A stretch of DNA of 22,215 nucleotides from NCBI GenBank assembly GCA_905216195.1, contig CAJMSX010000054.1:1-22215 (forward strand), written 5' to 3'. The notes under the pieces are model-generated. The model saw only the letters and a list, made by a program, of their open reading frames with translations, did no database searches and was not told where the DNA came from. Positions within the stretch are counted from its first letter, which is position 1. Each line of letters opens with the position of its first letter. The stretch is from an uncultured bacterium (lineage in GTDB: Bacteria > Bacteroidota > Bacteroidia > Bacteroidales > Marinifilaceae). The position numbers and the translations under genes were made by a program. Positions 8,365 through 15,545 of this stretch are shown one piece after another.

Positions 8365-8675
8365 AATGTAGATGGTTTTAGGTTAGAAAATTTCCATTTG
8401 TAGGGGAATGAACAATAGGGATTGTTTCTTTAGGAACAGGCTACCGGTCTACCTGAAGTGAATGAGTCTATGACTTAACTAAATGTCGTTATAAGGTGAA
8501 TTATAAATAAAAACGATCGTTTATTTGGTGTTATAAATAAATTTTGATAAAAGTTAAATTAAATAATAGTGATGAAAGTAAAATTTTAATAATGAATCAG
8601 TTGTTGGGAAATGAAAATCGATTTTTTAGCTTGTGAAGGAATCTAAAATGACCAATTAAAAGGATCGTTTTTTCT
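8365..8675 (-). promoter_or_regulatory. Long AT-rich 5' leader of the SusC/SusD transcript
   Basis: About 310 nt separate the predicted transcript start (near 8675) from ATG 8364, and they hold no gene. Features seen are a perfect 12-bp palindrome AAACGATCGTTT (8511-8522), the 11-base direct repeat TTATAAATAAA at 8501-8511 and 8531-8541, and a small hairpin CAGG/CCTG around ACCGGT (about 8437-8455). No second exact TAnnTTTG box on the minus strand was found closer to the gene. The length would allow leader-based control, but no known riboswitch class was recognised. Confidence 0.4.
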
Positions 8676-8681
8676 GGAGAT

Positions 8682-8769
8682 CAAACATATGAATTAATTT
8701 TATAAATTCCTAAAAAATGTTGAAATTTATATCCGAATAGTTGTTTATTTTTAATGTATATTATACATT
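8682..8769 (-). promoter_or_regulatory. Promoter cassette, copy A, for the SusC/SusD operon
   Basis: On the minus strand TATGTTTG (8689-8682) is an exact TAnnTTTG -7 box, preceded by TTTATAAAATTAATTCA as in the cassette at 2841. Further upstream lies a perfect dyad with a central base, AATGTATA-T-TATACATT (8753-8769), about 64 bp from the -7 box and thus placed like an activator site. The counterpart in copy B (near 2911-2922) is recognisable but no longer a perfect palindrome. The ordinary -33 TTTG is missing, which suits a regulated promoter. Confidence 0.6.
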
Positions 8770-9073
8770 TAATATATATAGTGTGGGTAAGTCATATGGA
8801 GCGCAGCGGGAAAGGCCGGCTTTTTAGGATGATGAGTAGCCTCTCGCTGGAAGATCCTTGGTAAGAAAAAGAGAATAGGGAATTTGGAATTTTACGGGGA
8901 TAGAGTCGGCCGACCAGCGTATTTTTTCCTTTAAATAAGTCTCTTGTTTACCTCCTTTTATTCTTTCAAATGGAACCGGAGCTTCCCGGAGTTTTTAGGT
9001 AGGGTTCAGGGGATTACCCGGGTTTTGCTTATAAAAAGCACAGGCAGGCGGTCTTTTCTCCGCAATGGACGGG
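8770..9073. other. Intergenic stretch between divergent promoters
   Basis: No supported gene lies here. Two short self-complementary sites are visible: GCCGGC within AAAGGCCGGCTTTTT (around 8812-8825) and GTCGGCCGAC (8905-8914). Neither forms a convincing terminator. The region separates the SusC/SusD operon from the divergently transcribed sigma factor. Confidence 0.4.
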
Positions 9074-9105
9074 TTTGTTTCTGCGTTTAGTTTGCATTAT
9101 CTTTG
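9074..9105 (+). promoter_or_regulatory. Consensus Bacteroidetes promoter of the ECF sigma gene
   Basis: TTTG (9074-9077) and TATCTTTG (9098-9105) are separated by 20 bases, matching the housekeeping-sigma consensus of Bacteroides (TTTG, about 19-21 bp, TAnnTTTG). The predicted start is near 9112, giving a leader of about 70 nt. It is the cleanest promoter in the window and suggests basal expression of the sigma gene. Confidence 0.75.
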
Positions 9106-9148
9106 TGACGGATATGGTGAGCGGAAGGAAGGGGATAAGAAAGTGACC

Positions 9149-9156
9149 GGGGGGGG
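9149..9156 (+). repeat. G8 homopolymer in the sigma-factor leader
   Basis: Eight consecutive G bases lie in the transcribed leader, 26 bases before the start codon. Homopolymers of this length can slip during replication and change leader spacing or structure. Whether this one does so is unknown. Confidence 0.5.
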
Positions 9157-9182
9157 TAAGTTGTCTTTTTACAGATAGGACG

Positions 9183-9743
9183 ATGTTAATTAAAGAGAAA
9201 GATTTTGAGGGATTTGCAGCCGGATGTGAGAAAGCGTTCGAGGTAATTTTTCGCCAGTATTATAAGACGTTGGTGTCTTTTTCGATGCGTTACGGTTTGG
9301 AACAAATGGAAGCCGAAGATGTCGTGATCGAAGTGATACACCGTATTTGGGAAATCCGGCGGGAGATCAAATCTCCGGCCGCTTTAAACGAGTTGTTTTA
9401 TACTTCGGTGCGTAACCGTACGCTCAATGTCGTCCGGAACCTTAAAAACCGGGAACGGATTATCGGAAAGCAGGAAAAACCGGAAGACCCGGAGTTTCCG
9501 GATCATTTGATGGAGGAGGAGATGAACCGGGTGCTGAATGAAGCCGTTGAAGGTCTGCCGCCCCAATGCCGTCAGGTGATCCTGCTTATACTGGCAGGAA
9601 AAACCATGACGGAAATTGCCGGGCAATTGGCTATTTCCGTCAGTTCGGTAAAGACGTATAAATCCCGCGCTATTGAAATTTTGAAAGTGGCTTTTCAAAA
9701 TTATCCTCTTCTGTTGGTGTGGCTTCTTTTCCGTCTGGAATAA
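9183..9743 (+). CDS. ECF-family RNA polymerase sigma factor (Bacteroidetes type)
   Basis: This is an alternative sigma factor that would direct RNA polymerase to a small set of envelope or uptake genes. The 186-residue product has sigma region 2 at about 15-90, with the core-binding segment AEDVVIEVIHRIWEI, and region 4 at about 118-170, with a helix-turn-helix reading GKTMTEIAGQLAISVSSVKT. The tail is unusually hydrophobic (PLLLVWLLFRLE). AGGA at 9177-9180 precedes ATG 9183 closely. Such genes usually sit directly upstream of a FecR gene, but here the neighbour is convergent. The only FecR in view starts 12 kb away at 21768, and this sigma factor is its plausible but unproven partner. Confidence 0.93.
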   Translation: MLIKEKDFEGFAAGCEKAFEVIFRQYYKTLVSFSMRYGLEQMEAEDVVIEVIHRIWEIRREIKSPAALNELFYTSVRNRTLNVVRNLKNRERIIGKQEKPEDPEFPDHLMEEEMNRVLNEAVEGLPPQCRQVILLILAGKTMTEIAGQLAISVSSVKTYKSRAIEILKVAFQNYPLLLVWLLFRLE

Positions 9744-9746
9744 GCA

Positions 9747-9871
9747 GGTGCCTGATAAATCTGTTCGGTCATTCGGAAAGCCCTGAACCATTTTCCTCAG
9801 GAGGGACTGATCCTTCCTAAAGAATATTTTATTGCACCCCCTGGGGTTCTAAAACAGACTTATCAGACACC
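9747..9871 (-). other. Large imperfect inverted repeat between convergent genes (structured 3' RNA or mobile-element remnant)
   Basis: GGTGCCTGATAAATCTGTT (9747-9765) faces AACAGACTTATCAGACACC (9853-9871). Both mismatches become G-U wobbles in the minus-strand RNA, so all 19 positions could pair there but not in the plus-strand RNA. The loop contains smaller stems, including CCTGA/TCAGG and CCCC/GGGG. It lies in the 3' region of the protease/thioredoxin operon and begins 3 bases after the sigma-factor stop. No long T-run follows, so it is not a classical terminator. The ends also look like transposon termini, without a visible target duplication. Confidence 0.45.
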
Positions 9872-9910
9872 GGCCGGACCGGTTGCGTTCGTTGGGTAAG
9901 GCGGAGCTAT

Positions 9911-11278
9911 TTATAATTTGTCGTTTTCGATGTCGTTCAGAATACTCTGCAATTCCCGCAAGTCCTTTTCGTCAGTGTAACCGAGGGTTTGTAAGGCCTG
10001 AAGCACTTCTCGCACATAGGTCCCGGCTGCTTTTTTGGCTTTCAGGCGCAGCAGTAAAGGGGCAGCTTTGACGACGGTCTCCGGGTTATAAGGATTGGCT
10101 TTACAGGCATATTCCAACCAGGCGAGACAACGTTCGTGGATTTCTTTTCCGGAAGGGGAGATCCGCCAATAATAATCGGTCCATTCCACAATCAAATTTG
10201 AAATCGGCCGGTAGGTCCAGATCAGGATGTCTTGATAATTGACCTGGTTTTGTATCAGTTTTCCCATCCAGGAGGTATCGGGATGATGGATCCGAAATGC
10301 CAGGTGTTCACAATCCGCTTGCAGACTGTCTAGCGGATTGGCTTCAATCAAGGTGGCCATATAGTGTTCCAATGATTTTTTAAATTTTTCCGGATTGACC
10401 TTGTTATGGGCATCGTACCATAAATTCAGCAGGTCCCCGGAAGCGGTCATCAGGGTGTATTGCATATCGTTTTTTACCGGTTGCGTCCGGTTCAATATCT
10501 TTTTTATTTTCAGCAGTTCCTGGAATCGGGCGTGTTTTCCTTGCAGTATGCTTTCTTCCAGAAGCGTGCCGGTTTTGTTTTCAAAGGCCTGGATGTAATA
10601 AGGGGCATATTCCAGAGGAGCTGTGGGAGGAAGCTGTGCGATGTTTTGCGCAATGCGTTGAAATAACTGAGGATTGTATAAAGTTATTTCTTTGATCAGC
10701 GGACCGGTTTCGAGGTCGATCAGCTGTTTGTCCGTCATAGCGGAGAGGTAATGATTGAGCAGTTCGGGTTTTTCTTCCGGGGGCGCGATTTCATAATAAT
10801 CTTTAAAAAATTCCACGGAGCCGCTTCCTTTTTTGTACCGCTCGACTTGAGCCATGCCGCCGTATTTGCGAAAGAAATTTACCTGGGAGGCTGCCTGGAG
10901 AAAATCTTTAGCCGTATGAAATCCTTTGATTATCAAGACCGCATTTTGTTGGGAGTCCAAAAAGAGAAAAGTGGGAACCGCCTGGATGCGGTAGGTTTTC
11001 ATTAGTTCCGGACCGTATCCTTTTTCGCCGTCCTGTTTGTAATTGATGAAATGGCGGTTGAAATAATCTCCCACTTCTTCCCGGGTGAAGATTTCTTTGG
11101 CCATTTTTTTACAGGGGCCGCACCAGGAGGTATAAACGTCCACGAATAAGATTTTGTTTTCAGCCTTGGCTTTAGCCCGGGCTTCTTCAAAGGTTCCGGA
11201 CTCGAATTGTATGCCTTGCGCTTGTGATGTTTTGCCTGAAAAGAGGATGATACCGATGAATAGCAGATATTTTTTCAT
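9911..11278 (-). CDS. Periplasmic thioredoxin-like protein with helical C-terminal domain
   Basis: The product is a predicted exported thiol-disulfide protein that could reduce disulfides in imported proteins or in its operon partners. From ATG 11278 it has 455 residues: a signal peptide (about 1-21, ending SQAQ), a thioredoxin-like domain (about 25-140) with active site WCGPC (Cys53 and Cys56) and cis-proline in AVPTFLF (Pro102), and a ~310-residue C-terminal part that looks alpha-helical and that I cannot assign. An ATG at 11311 would add 11 residues ahead of the signal peptide and is less likely. It is the last gene of the seven-gene operon, beginning 64 nt after the protease stop. The complete CxxC motif suggests an active enzyme. 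Confidence 0.88.
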   Translation of the reverse strand: MKKYLLFIGIILFSGKTSQAQGIQFESGTFEEARAKAKAENKILFVDVYTSWCGPCKKMAKEIFTREEVGDYFNRHFINYKQDGEKGYGPELMKTYRIQAVPTFLFLDSQQNAVLIIKGFHTAKDFLQAASQVNFFRKYGGMAQVERYKKGSGSVEFFKDYYEIAPPEEKPELLNHYLSAMTDKQLIDLETGPLIKEITLYNPQLFQRIAQNIAQLPPTAPLEYAPYYIQAFENKTGTLLEESILQGKHARFQELLKIKKILNRTQPVKNDMQYTLMTASGDLLNLWYDAHNKVNPEKFKKSLEHYMATLIEANPLDSLQADCEHLAFRIHHPDTSWMGKLIQNQVNYQDILIWTYRPISNLIVEWTDYYWRISPSGKEIHERCLAWLEYACKANPYNPETVVKAAPLLLRLKAKKAAGTYVREVLQALQTLGYTDEKDLRELQSILNDIENDKL

Positions 11279-11342
11279 AGGGTAATAGTGTTCTGTGATA
11301 ATTAATTGCATGTTTAAATACGTTGACGGTTTTTCGGTTTTT

Positions 11343-12488
11343 TTATTCTTTCCGAATCGTCAGGGTCTTTTCCCGTCCTTCCCGGTCGATTACGGTGATG
11401 ACGGCTTCTTCTCCTTCTATCCGGAGCCGAGAAGTGGTCAGGGCTTTGCCGGGGTCTATTTTATCATATCGTTTCCCGTTAATGGCTATGACTTTTTCCC
11501 CCCCTTCCAACTGTCCGGCCATGCTTTGCCATACCACCCCTGCCATCAGGCTGTCGCCGGAAGCAATAACCTCCACATTCCAGCTTTTGTAGTTCAAATC
11601 CGCCGGAACCGTATCGTCGGGGATAAAATAGAATTTATTTCCGGGGAAATCCAGGGCGACACTGCCGTAGGACAATAGTGCGTTACCGATACGGGAACTG
11701 AAAGCATTCATCGTCACCGTGATGACGTTGATGAATTGTGCGCACCCCACACTCATCGTGTCGATCCGTACCCGGTATTTATCCGACTTTTTTTCCATCC
11801 CACCGATTCCCATAGCCAACATTCCGTTTCCTTTACTCTGTGTAACGATACCCTTGGCACCGGCTATTTTGTGATAAATGGGTTCATTCATTTCGTAAAA
11901 TGAGGAAGAACCGGTGTCGAACATCACTTGTTCTCTCAGTTCGGGGCTCAGGCCGATCATGATGTAGGGGATATTTTGTTCATCCCTTACCATGTCGGTT
12001 GCATAACGGGAATCCAACCCCATACGGGAAGTATCGGAAGCCAGTATCAGTATTTTTCGCCGGGGGTCGATGCGGACCACTATGTCCGGAAAAAGGTTGC
12101 TGCCGATAATACCGTCGATACCGAAATATTCCAACGGGTTACCTTCGTCGAAAACCAGGGCCGGTATTTCTCCGAACTCGGTATTTCCTACTTTTACGGA
12201 TTGTAAACGGACGGACCGATAGATTATTTCCTTATTATGGGCATCTTTTACCCGTTGGGCAACCGATTCTTTTTCCGGGCCTTTTTTCATCCGGGTATAC
12301 GTAAGGCATACGGGGGCGCCGGTATCTAAGAGATATTTTCCTTTTATCCCTTCTACCTCGGCGGGGATGATGATTTTATGATTGATCGTTTCGTAGGGAA
12401 TTTCCTGATAAAATCCGGTTTGTTGAGCCTTACCCGTTTCCCATCCCCAGATCAAACAGAGAAAAAGAGTAATTTTTGATATTTTCAT
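11343..12488 (-). CDS. Exported two-lobed DTG aspartic protease with C-terminal PDZ-like domain
   Basis: The 381-residue product is a predicted periplasmic or surface protease of the retropepsin-like/clan AA type. It has a signal peptide (about 1-21, ending GKAQ), a first lobe with LLDTGAPVCL (Asp55) and the flap-side motif GIDGIIGSNLF (123-133), a second lobe with VMFDTGSSSF (Asp191) and RIGNALLSYG (266-275), and a PDZ-like segment (about 300-380, including GGEKVIAINGKRYD). Bacterial relatives usually form the active site from two identical chains, each giving one DTG. Here both aspartates are in one chain, so it may work as a pepsin-like monomer. It begins 53 nt after the upstream stop and is followed 64 nt later by the thioredoxin-like gene. 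The substrate is unknown. Confidence 0.88.
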   Translation of the reverse strand: MKISKITLFLCLIWGWETGKAQQTGFYQEIPYETINHKIIIPAEVEGIKGKYLLDTGAPVCLTYTRMKKGPEKESVAQRVKDAHNKEIIYRSVRLQSVKVGNTEFGEIPALVFDEGNPLEYFGIDGIIGSNLFPDIVVRIDPRRKILILASDTSRMGLDSRYATDMVRDEQNIPYIMIGLSPELREQVMFDTGSSSFYEMNEPIYHKIAGAKGIVTQSKGNGMLAMGIGGMEKKSDKYRVRIDTMSVGCAQFINVITVTMNAFSSRIGNALLSYGSVALDFPGNKFYFIPDDTVPADLNYKSWNVEVIASGDSLMAGVVWQSMAGQLEGGEKVIAINGKRYDKIDPGKALTTSRLRIEGEEAVITVIDREGREKTLTIRKE

Positions 12489-12534
12489 ATGGAGTATATA
12501 AAGGTTTTCTCATAAAAAGCTGATTTTTGTTTTT

Positions 12535-12552
12535 CCGGGAGTTATTTCCCGG
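12535..12552 (-). other. Intercistronic hairpin overlapping a stop codon
   Basis: CCGGGA and TCCCGG pair around a 6-base loop, and the TAA stop of the metalloprotease-like gene lies in that loop. No T-run follows on the minus strand, so termination is unlikely. It may affect translation of the next gene or RNA processing. Confidence 0.45.
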
Positions 12553-13867
12553 TAAAGGCAAAGTTGTTTTTCCAGGCTGCCCGTTCCGGACAGTTTTCCA
12601 GCACCCAACGCATGCGTTCGCATTGGTTTTTGGATACGGAAATATGTAATCCGGTAGGATCGTCCATGATGTTCTCCGAACGGAAATAACAGCCGTGGGC
12701 CTGTTTGTACCAGCCGGTATTGAAAGTTCGGTCCGTACTGAAATCGGTCCCCCAATAATTCATGGTATCCTCGCAGTAATCGGGTGTGAGTTCGATTTCT
12801 GTTCCCGGTGTTCCTGTAGAAAAAGTACAGGTGGTAAACAGGCCGAAATAACAGCCTACATAATAGGCCAGTTCGTTGTAAGCGGAAGCCACGTAACTGT
12901 TGTCGCTGAATTGTCTGCTAATGACGTCCAGTTCCTGTAGTTTATAAATGATACCCGCATTTCGGGGCCCGAAAGTGGTCCCGGCAGGCAGTTCCTGCCA
13001 GGCTATACCCTGGGGGCGGCCTTCCAGGGGAGTACCCGGGTATAGGTAGCGGGGATAACAGTTGGCGCTTATGCCGTTGGCAAAATCGGCCACCTTATTT
13101 TTGCGGTCGGAAATCAGCCAGATATTCATGTATTGCTCCGGGGGCCATAGCAGGTGGCGGGCTATCAGGAAATCGGCAAAACCGTTGACCGTATCGGCAG
13201 CATTCAATTCCTGAACGGTTAGCCGTTCGATACCGGGGGTAAGCATTTTCTGGCCTTGGGGGGTATAGCGGGCCATTTCAAACTGAATGTGTGTATTTAC
13301 CCCGACGGGATTTACGGAGGTCGTACCGGCAAACAGGTTGTTGAGCTTGGTGAGGTGTTGGGCTATTTTTTCCTCACTGTACGGTCCGCCGTAGGATTCG
13401 ATATCTTCCTTGGTTTGTATGATATGGAAAATAACCGGAATGCGTATGTCCGAAGTATATTTCTCTTCCAACGGAGCGACGACCCGGAAAGAGTCCGTTT
13501 GGGATTCGATGTCGGTTCCTTTGATTTTCACCCGCCAGGGGATTGTCTTGCCGATCAGGGACGTTTCCGTGGTGGAGAAGTAGCGGGAAAGGGATACATT
13601 TTCGTCGGACAGGTATTCCAGCCATTCTTCTTTGACCCGGGAATCCAGGATGCGGACGCCTTGGTGGTCAAACATCACCGGACGCAGGTCCAGACGGGCA
13701 TGTCCGTCTGCAATCAATTGACGCTGATTGGGTTCCAGCACCACTTTGGCGATGGTCGCCCGATCGACCTCTTCGTTGTTGAAATAAGTTGCGTCTTCCG
13801 GGCTGCAACTCCAAAGCGATTGCAGTCCCAGGAGCAGGATCCTATAGAGTACTCTTTTTTTTATCAT
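12542..13867 (-). CDS. Metalloprotease-like lipoprotein with degenerate zinc site (LP_HExxH_w_tonB-like)
   Basis: The 441-residue product has a lipoprotein signal with lipobox SLWSC (Cys21) and is probably on the cell surface. Its C-terminal half resembles the pappalysin-like zinc metalloprotease lipoproteins that accompany SusC/SusD genes (TIGR04549 type): IPVIFHII (143-150) starts the domain, the Met-turn NIMDD is at 399-403, and QCERMRW lies near the end. At the expected HExxHxxGxxH site it instead reads NELAYYVGCYF (331-341). All three histidine ligands are replaced by Asn, Tyr and Phe, while Glu332 and Gly338 remain. No other HExxH occurs in the protein. It therefore looks like a catalytically dead relative, perhaps a peptide-binding accessory. 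The frame is intact, so this is not a decaying pseudogene. It starts 147 nt after the SusD stop. Confidence 0.82.
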   Translation of the reverse strand: MIKKRVLYRILLLGLQSLWSCSPEDATYFNNEEVDRATIAKVVLEPNQRQLIADGHARLDLRPVMFDHQGVRILDSRVKEEWLEYLSDENVSLSRYFSTTETSLIGKTIPWRVKIKGTDIESQTDSFRVVAPLEEKYTSDIRIPVIFHIIQTKEDIESYGGPYSEEKIAQHLTKLNNLFAGTTSVNPVGVNTHIQFEMARYTPQGQKMLTPGIERLTVQELNAADTVNGFADFLIARHLLWPPEQYMNIWLISDRKNKVADFANGISANCYPRYLYPGTPLEGRPQGIAWQELPAGTTFGPRNAGIIYKLQELDVISRQFSDNSYVASAYNELAYYVGCYFGLFTTCTFSTGTPGTEIELTPDYCEDTMNYWGTDFSTDRTFNTGWYKQAHGCYFRSENIMDDPTGLHISVSKNQCERMRWVLENCPERAAWKNNFAFTGK

Positions 13868-13903
13868 TGTATGGTTATTTTTAGTTGATGCATCACGTTG
13901 TAG

Positions 13904-13921
13904 TTACCGGATATCCGGTAA
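13904..13921. promoter_or_regulatory. Perfect 18-bp palindrome between SusD and the metalloprotease-like gene
   Basis: TTACCGGATATCCGGTAA is perfectly self-complementary. As DNA it could be an operator for a dimeric regulator; as RNA it folds to a 7-bp stem with an ATAT loop. No T-run follows on either strand, so it is not a terminator. It sits in the largest gap inside the operon (13868-14014), 37 bases before the downstream start codon. A second short palindrome, TGATGCATCA, is at 13886-13895. Confidence 0.55.
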
Positions 13922-14014
13922 AGGAAGGGGAGAAGTCGTACCTCCAAACCGTAAATCCGAAATTAGTTGAAAAAATATGCATTCTTTTTGTCCGGTTTTA
14001 CTGGTTTTCCCGTT

Positions 14015-15532
14015 TTACTCCAACTGGACGTTTTCCCATCCGGGGTTTTGGTCGAGGTTTCTGTTCAACTCGATTTCTTTGGCAGGAATGGGAAAGGAGT
14101 AGCGGAAATCGTCGGGCGTCAGCGTATAGGTATGCCGGCCGATGGTTCGCATCAGGGTGATTCCTAACCGTTTCATGTCCAGCCAGCGAAAGTCGTTTTC
14201 CATATAGAATTCGCGGCTCCGTTCGTTCAATATTTCCTGTAATATCCCCTCCGTATCGCCGGGCCGGTCAAAAGGGCCTTCGTAGCGGGCCGATTTGAAT
14301 TCTTCCAGTACTTTCCGGGCTTCTCCGGTCTTGCCTTGACGCAGCAGGGCTTCCGCTTTGATCAGATACATTTCAGCCAGGCGGAACAACATCAGGCTAC
14401 CTCCCCGGGCCGAAGCGATGATGCCGTTTCCCAGGCCCAGCAGGTTGTATTTATCGCTTTGCAATCCGTTTGCCGTGAAATAAATGCCTTTGCGGATATC
14501 GGTGTCCCGGAAGAGGGAGTAATATTCGTGAGTGGCGGTCCCGTCTACCAATTCGGCCTGGTAGTAAGCGTAGGGGAAATTAAAAAGCTGTCCGTTGTTG
14601 CCGTCCAGTAGCCGGAAATAGAATTCATCGCTTATCATGGTGGAGGCTGTCGTAACTTTCCGGCAGTCGAACATTTGGCGCAGGATTTCCGGAGAATGAG
14701 TGAGGGAACGGCCTTTCATGGCGGCGGTTGCACATTGCTCGGCCTGGTTCCAGTCGGTTTCGCCGGCTGCTCCGGACATGGCTTTCCAGGTATAAATGCT
14801 GGCCATCATCGCATGGATGAAATCTTCCCGCCAGGCGCAATTCCAGTCCGAACCGGGGTTTTTTTCCAGTAAGCTCAGCGCTTCCCGGCAATCGTTCAGG
14901 ATTTGGGTAAATACTTCCTGTTGGGTTTGACGGGAGGGCATAGCGTTTGCGATGTCTTTTACGGGGTCGAGATAAACAGGTATGCCGTAGCGGTTGTTTT
15001 TATAGGGTGAATAATATTGCAAGAGTTTGTAGAATGAAAAGGCCCGCCATACGAGTCCTTCTCCCAGTATGCGGTTTCTCCAGTCCTCCTCGTTGCCTTT
15101 AGCGGTACGCACGCCGGAAATCAGCAGATTGAGGGAACCGATAAACCGGTAGTAGCGATTCCAGCAATAAGGTTCGGTATTCATCCAGGTAAGCAATTGC
15201 ACTCCCTCGGCGGTATAAGTGCTGGTATTTTTATCATAGTAAAAGAAGGAGTTGCGGTTTAAGACCGTTTCGCCCGTATAAATTCCCAGGTATTTGGCCA
15301 TATCGAAATAAGGGTAGTTGAAATAAATACCGAATACCGGGTCCTGATTCCGGTTGGGGGTTTTTAGCAGGCTCAGGTAACTGGCCATTATGGCCCGGTA
15401 ATCTTCGATGGTGCTTACCACTTTTTGATCCCGGGGGTGTAGTTCCAGAAACTTTTCGCAGGAAGTCATAAGCCCGATGCTGCACAGGCAGGCGATCACA
15501 AGACTGCTTCGGTGTATCATTTGTATTTTCAT
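14015..15532 (-). CDS. SusD/RagB-family nutrient-binding lipoprotein
   Basis: This is the surface-binding partner of the STN-containing SusC. The 505-residue product has a lipoprotein signal ending in LMTSC (Cys25), then FLELHPRDQKVVSTIEDYRA, a usual SusD opening. Later landmarks are LVWRAFSFYKLLQYYSPY, the segment FRLAEMYLIKAEALLRQGKT, and LNERSREFYMENDFRWLDMK near the C-terminus. Only 13 nt separate its ATG from the SusC stop. The ligand is unknown; proteases rather than carbohydrate-active enzymes follow in the operon, which points weakly to peptides or proteins. Confidence 0.93.
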   Translation of the reverse strand: MKIQMIHRSSLVIACLCSIGLMTSCEKFLELHPRDQKVVSTIEDYRAIMASYLSLLKTPNRNQDPVFGIYFNYPYFDMAKYLGIYTGETVLNRNSFFYYDKNTSTYTAEGVQLLTWMNTEPYCWNRYYRFIGSLNLLISGVRTAKGNEEDWRNRILGEGLVWRAFSFYKLLQYYSPYKNNRYGIPVYLDPVKDIANAMPSRQTQQEVFTQILNDCREALSLLEKNPGSDWNCAWREDFIHAMMASIYTWKAMSGAAGETDWNQAEQCATAAMKGRSLTHSPEILRQMFDCRKVTTASTMISDEFYFRLLDGNNGQLFNFPYAYYQAELVDGTATHEYYSLFRDTDIRKGIYFTANGLQSDKYNLLGLGNGIIASARGGSLMLFRLAEMYLIKAEALLRQGKTGEARKVLEEFKSARYEGPFDRPGDTEGILQEILNERSREFYMENDFRWLDMKRLGITLMRTIGRHTYTLTPDDFRYSFPIPAKEIELNRNLDQNPGWENVQLE

Positions 15533-15545
15533 ATCCGTTCGTTTT

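Noticed and set aside
9747..9871. tRNA or known riboswitch in the structured intergenic element
   Set aside because: Size and stem pattern do not fit a tRNA, and no conserved riboswitch core was recognised.
12542..13867. Metalloprotease-like gene as a pseudogene
   Set aside because: The frame is uninterrupted, with an intact lipobox and conserved Met-turn, so loss of zinc ligands looks like a change of function rather than decay.
13256..13888. 210-codon plus-strand frame opposite the metalloprotease-like gene
   Set aside because: Antisense shadow; the minus-strand frame has a lipobox and family motifs and is clearly the real gene.
13940..13960. Possible minus-strand promoter TACGGTTTG in the operon gap
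   Set aside because: It has three spacer bases instead of two in TAnnTTTG and lacks a -33 box, so it was not called.
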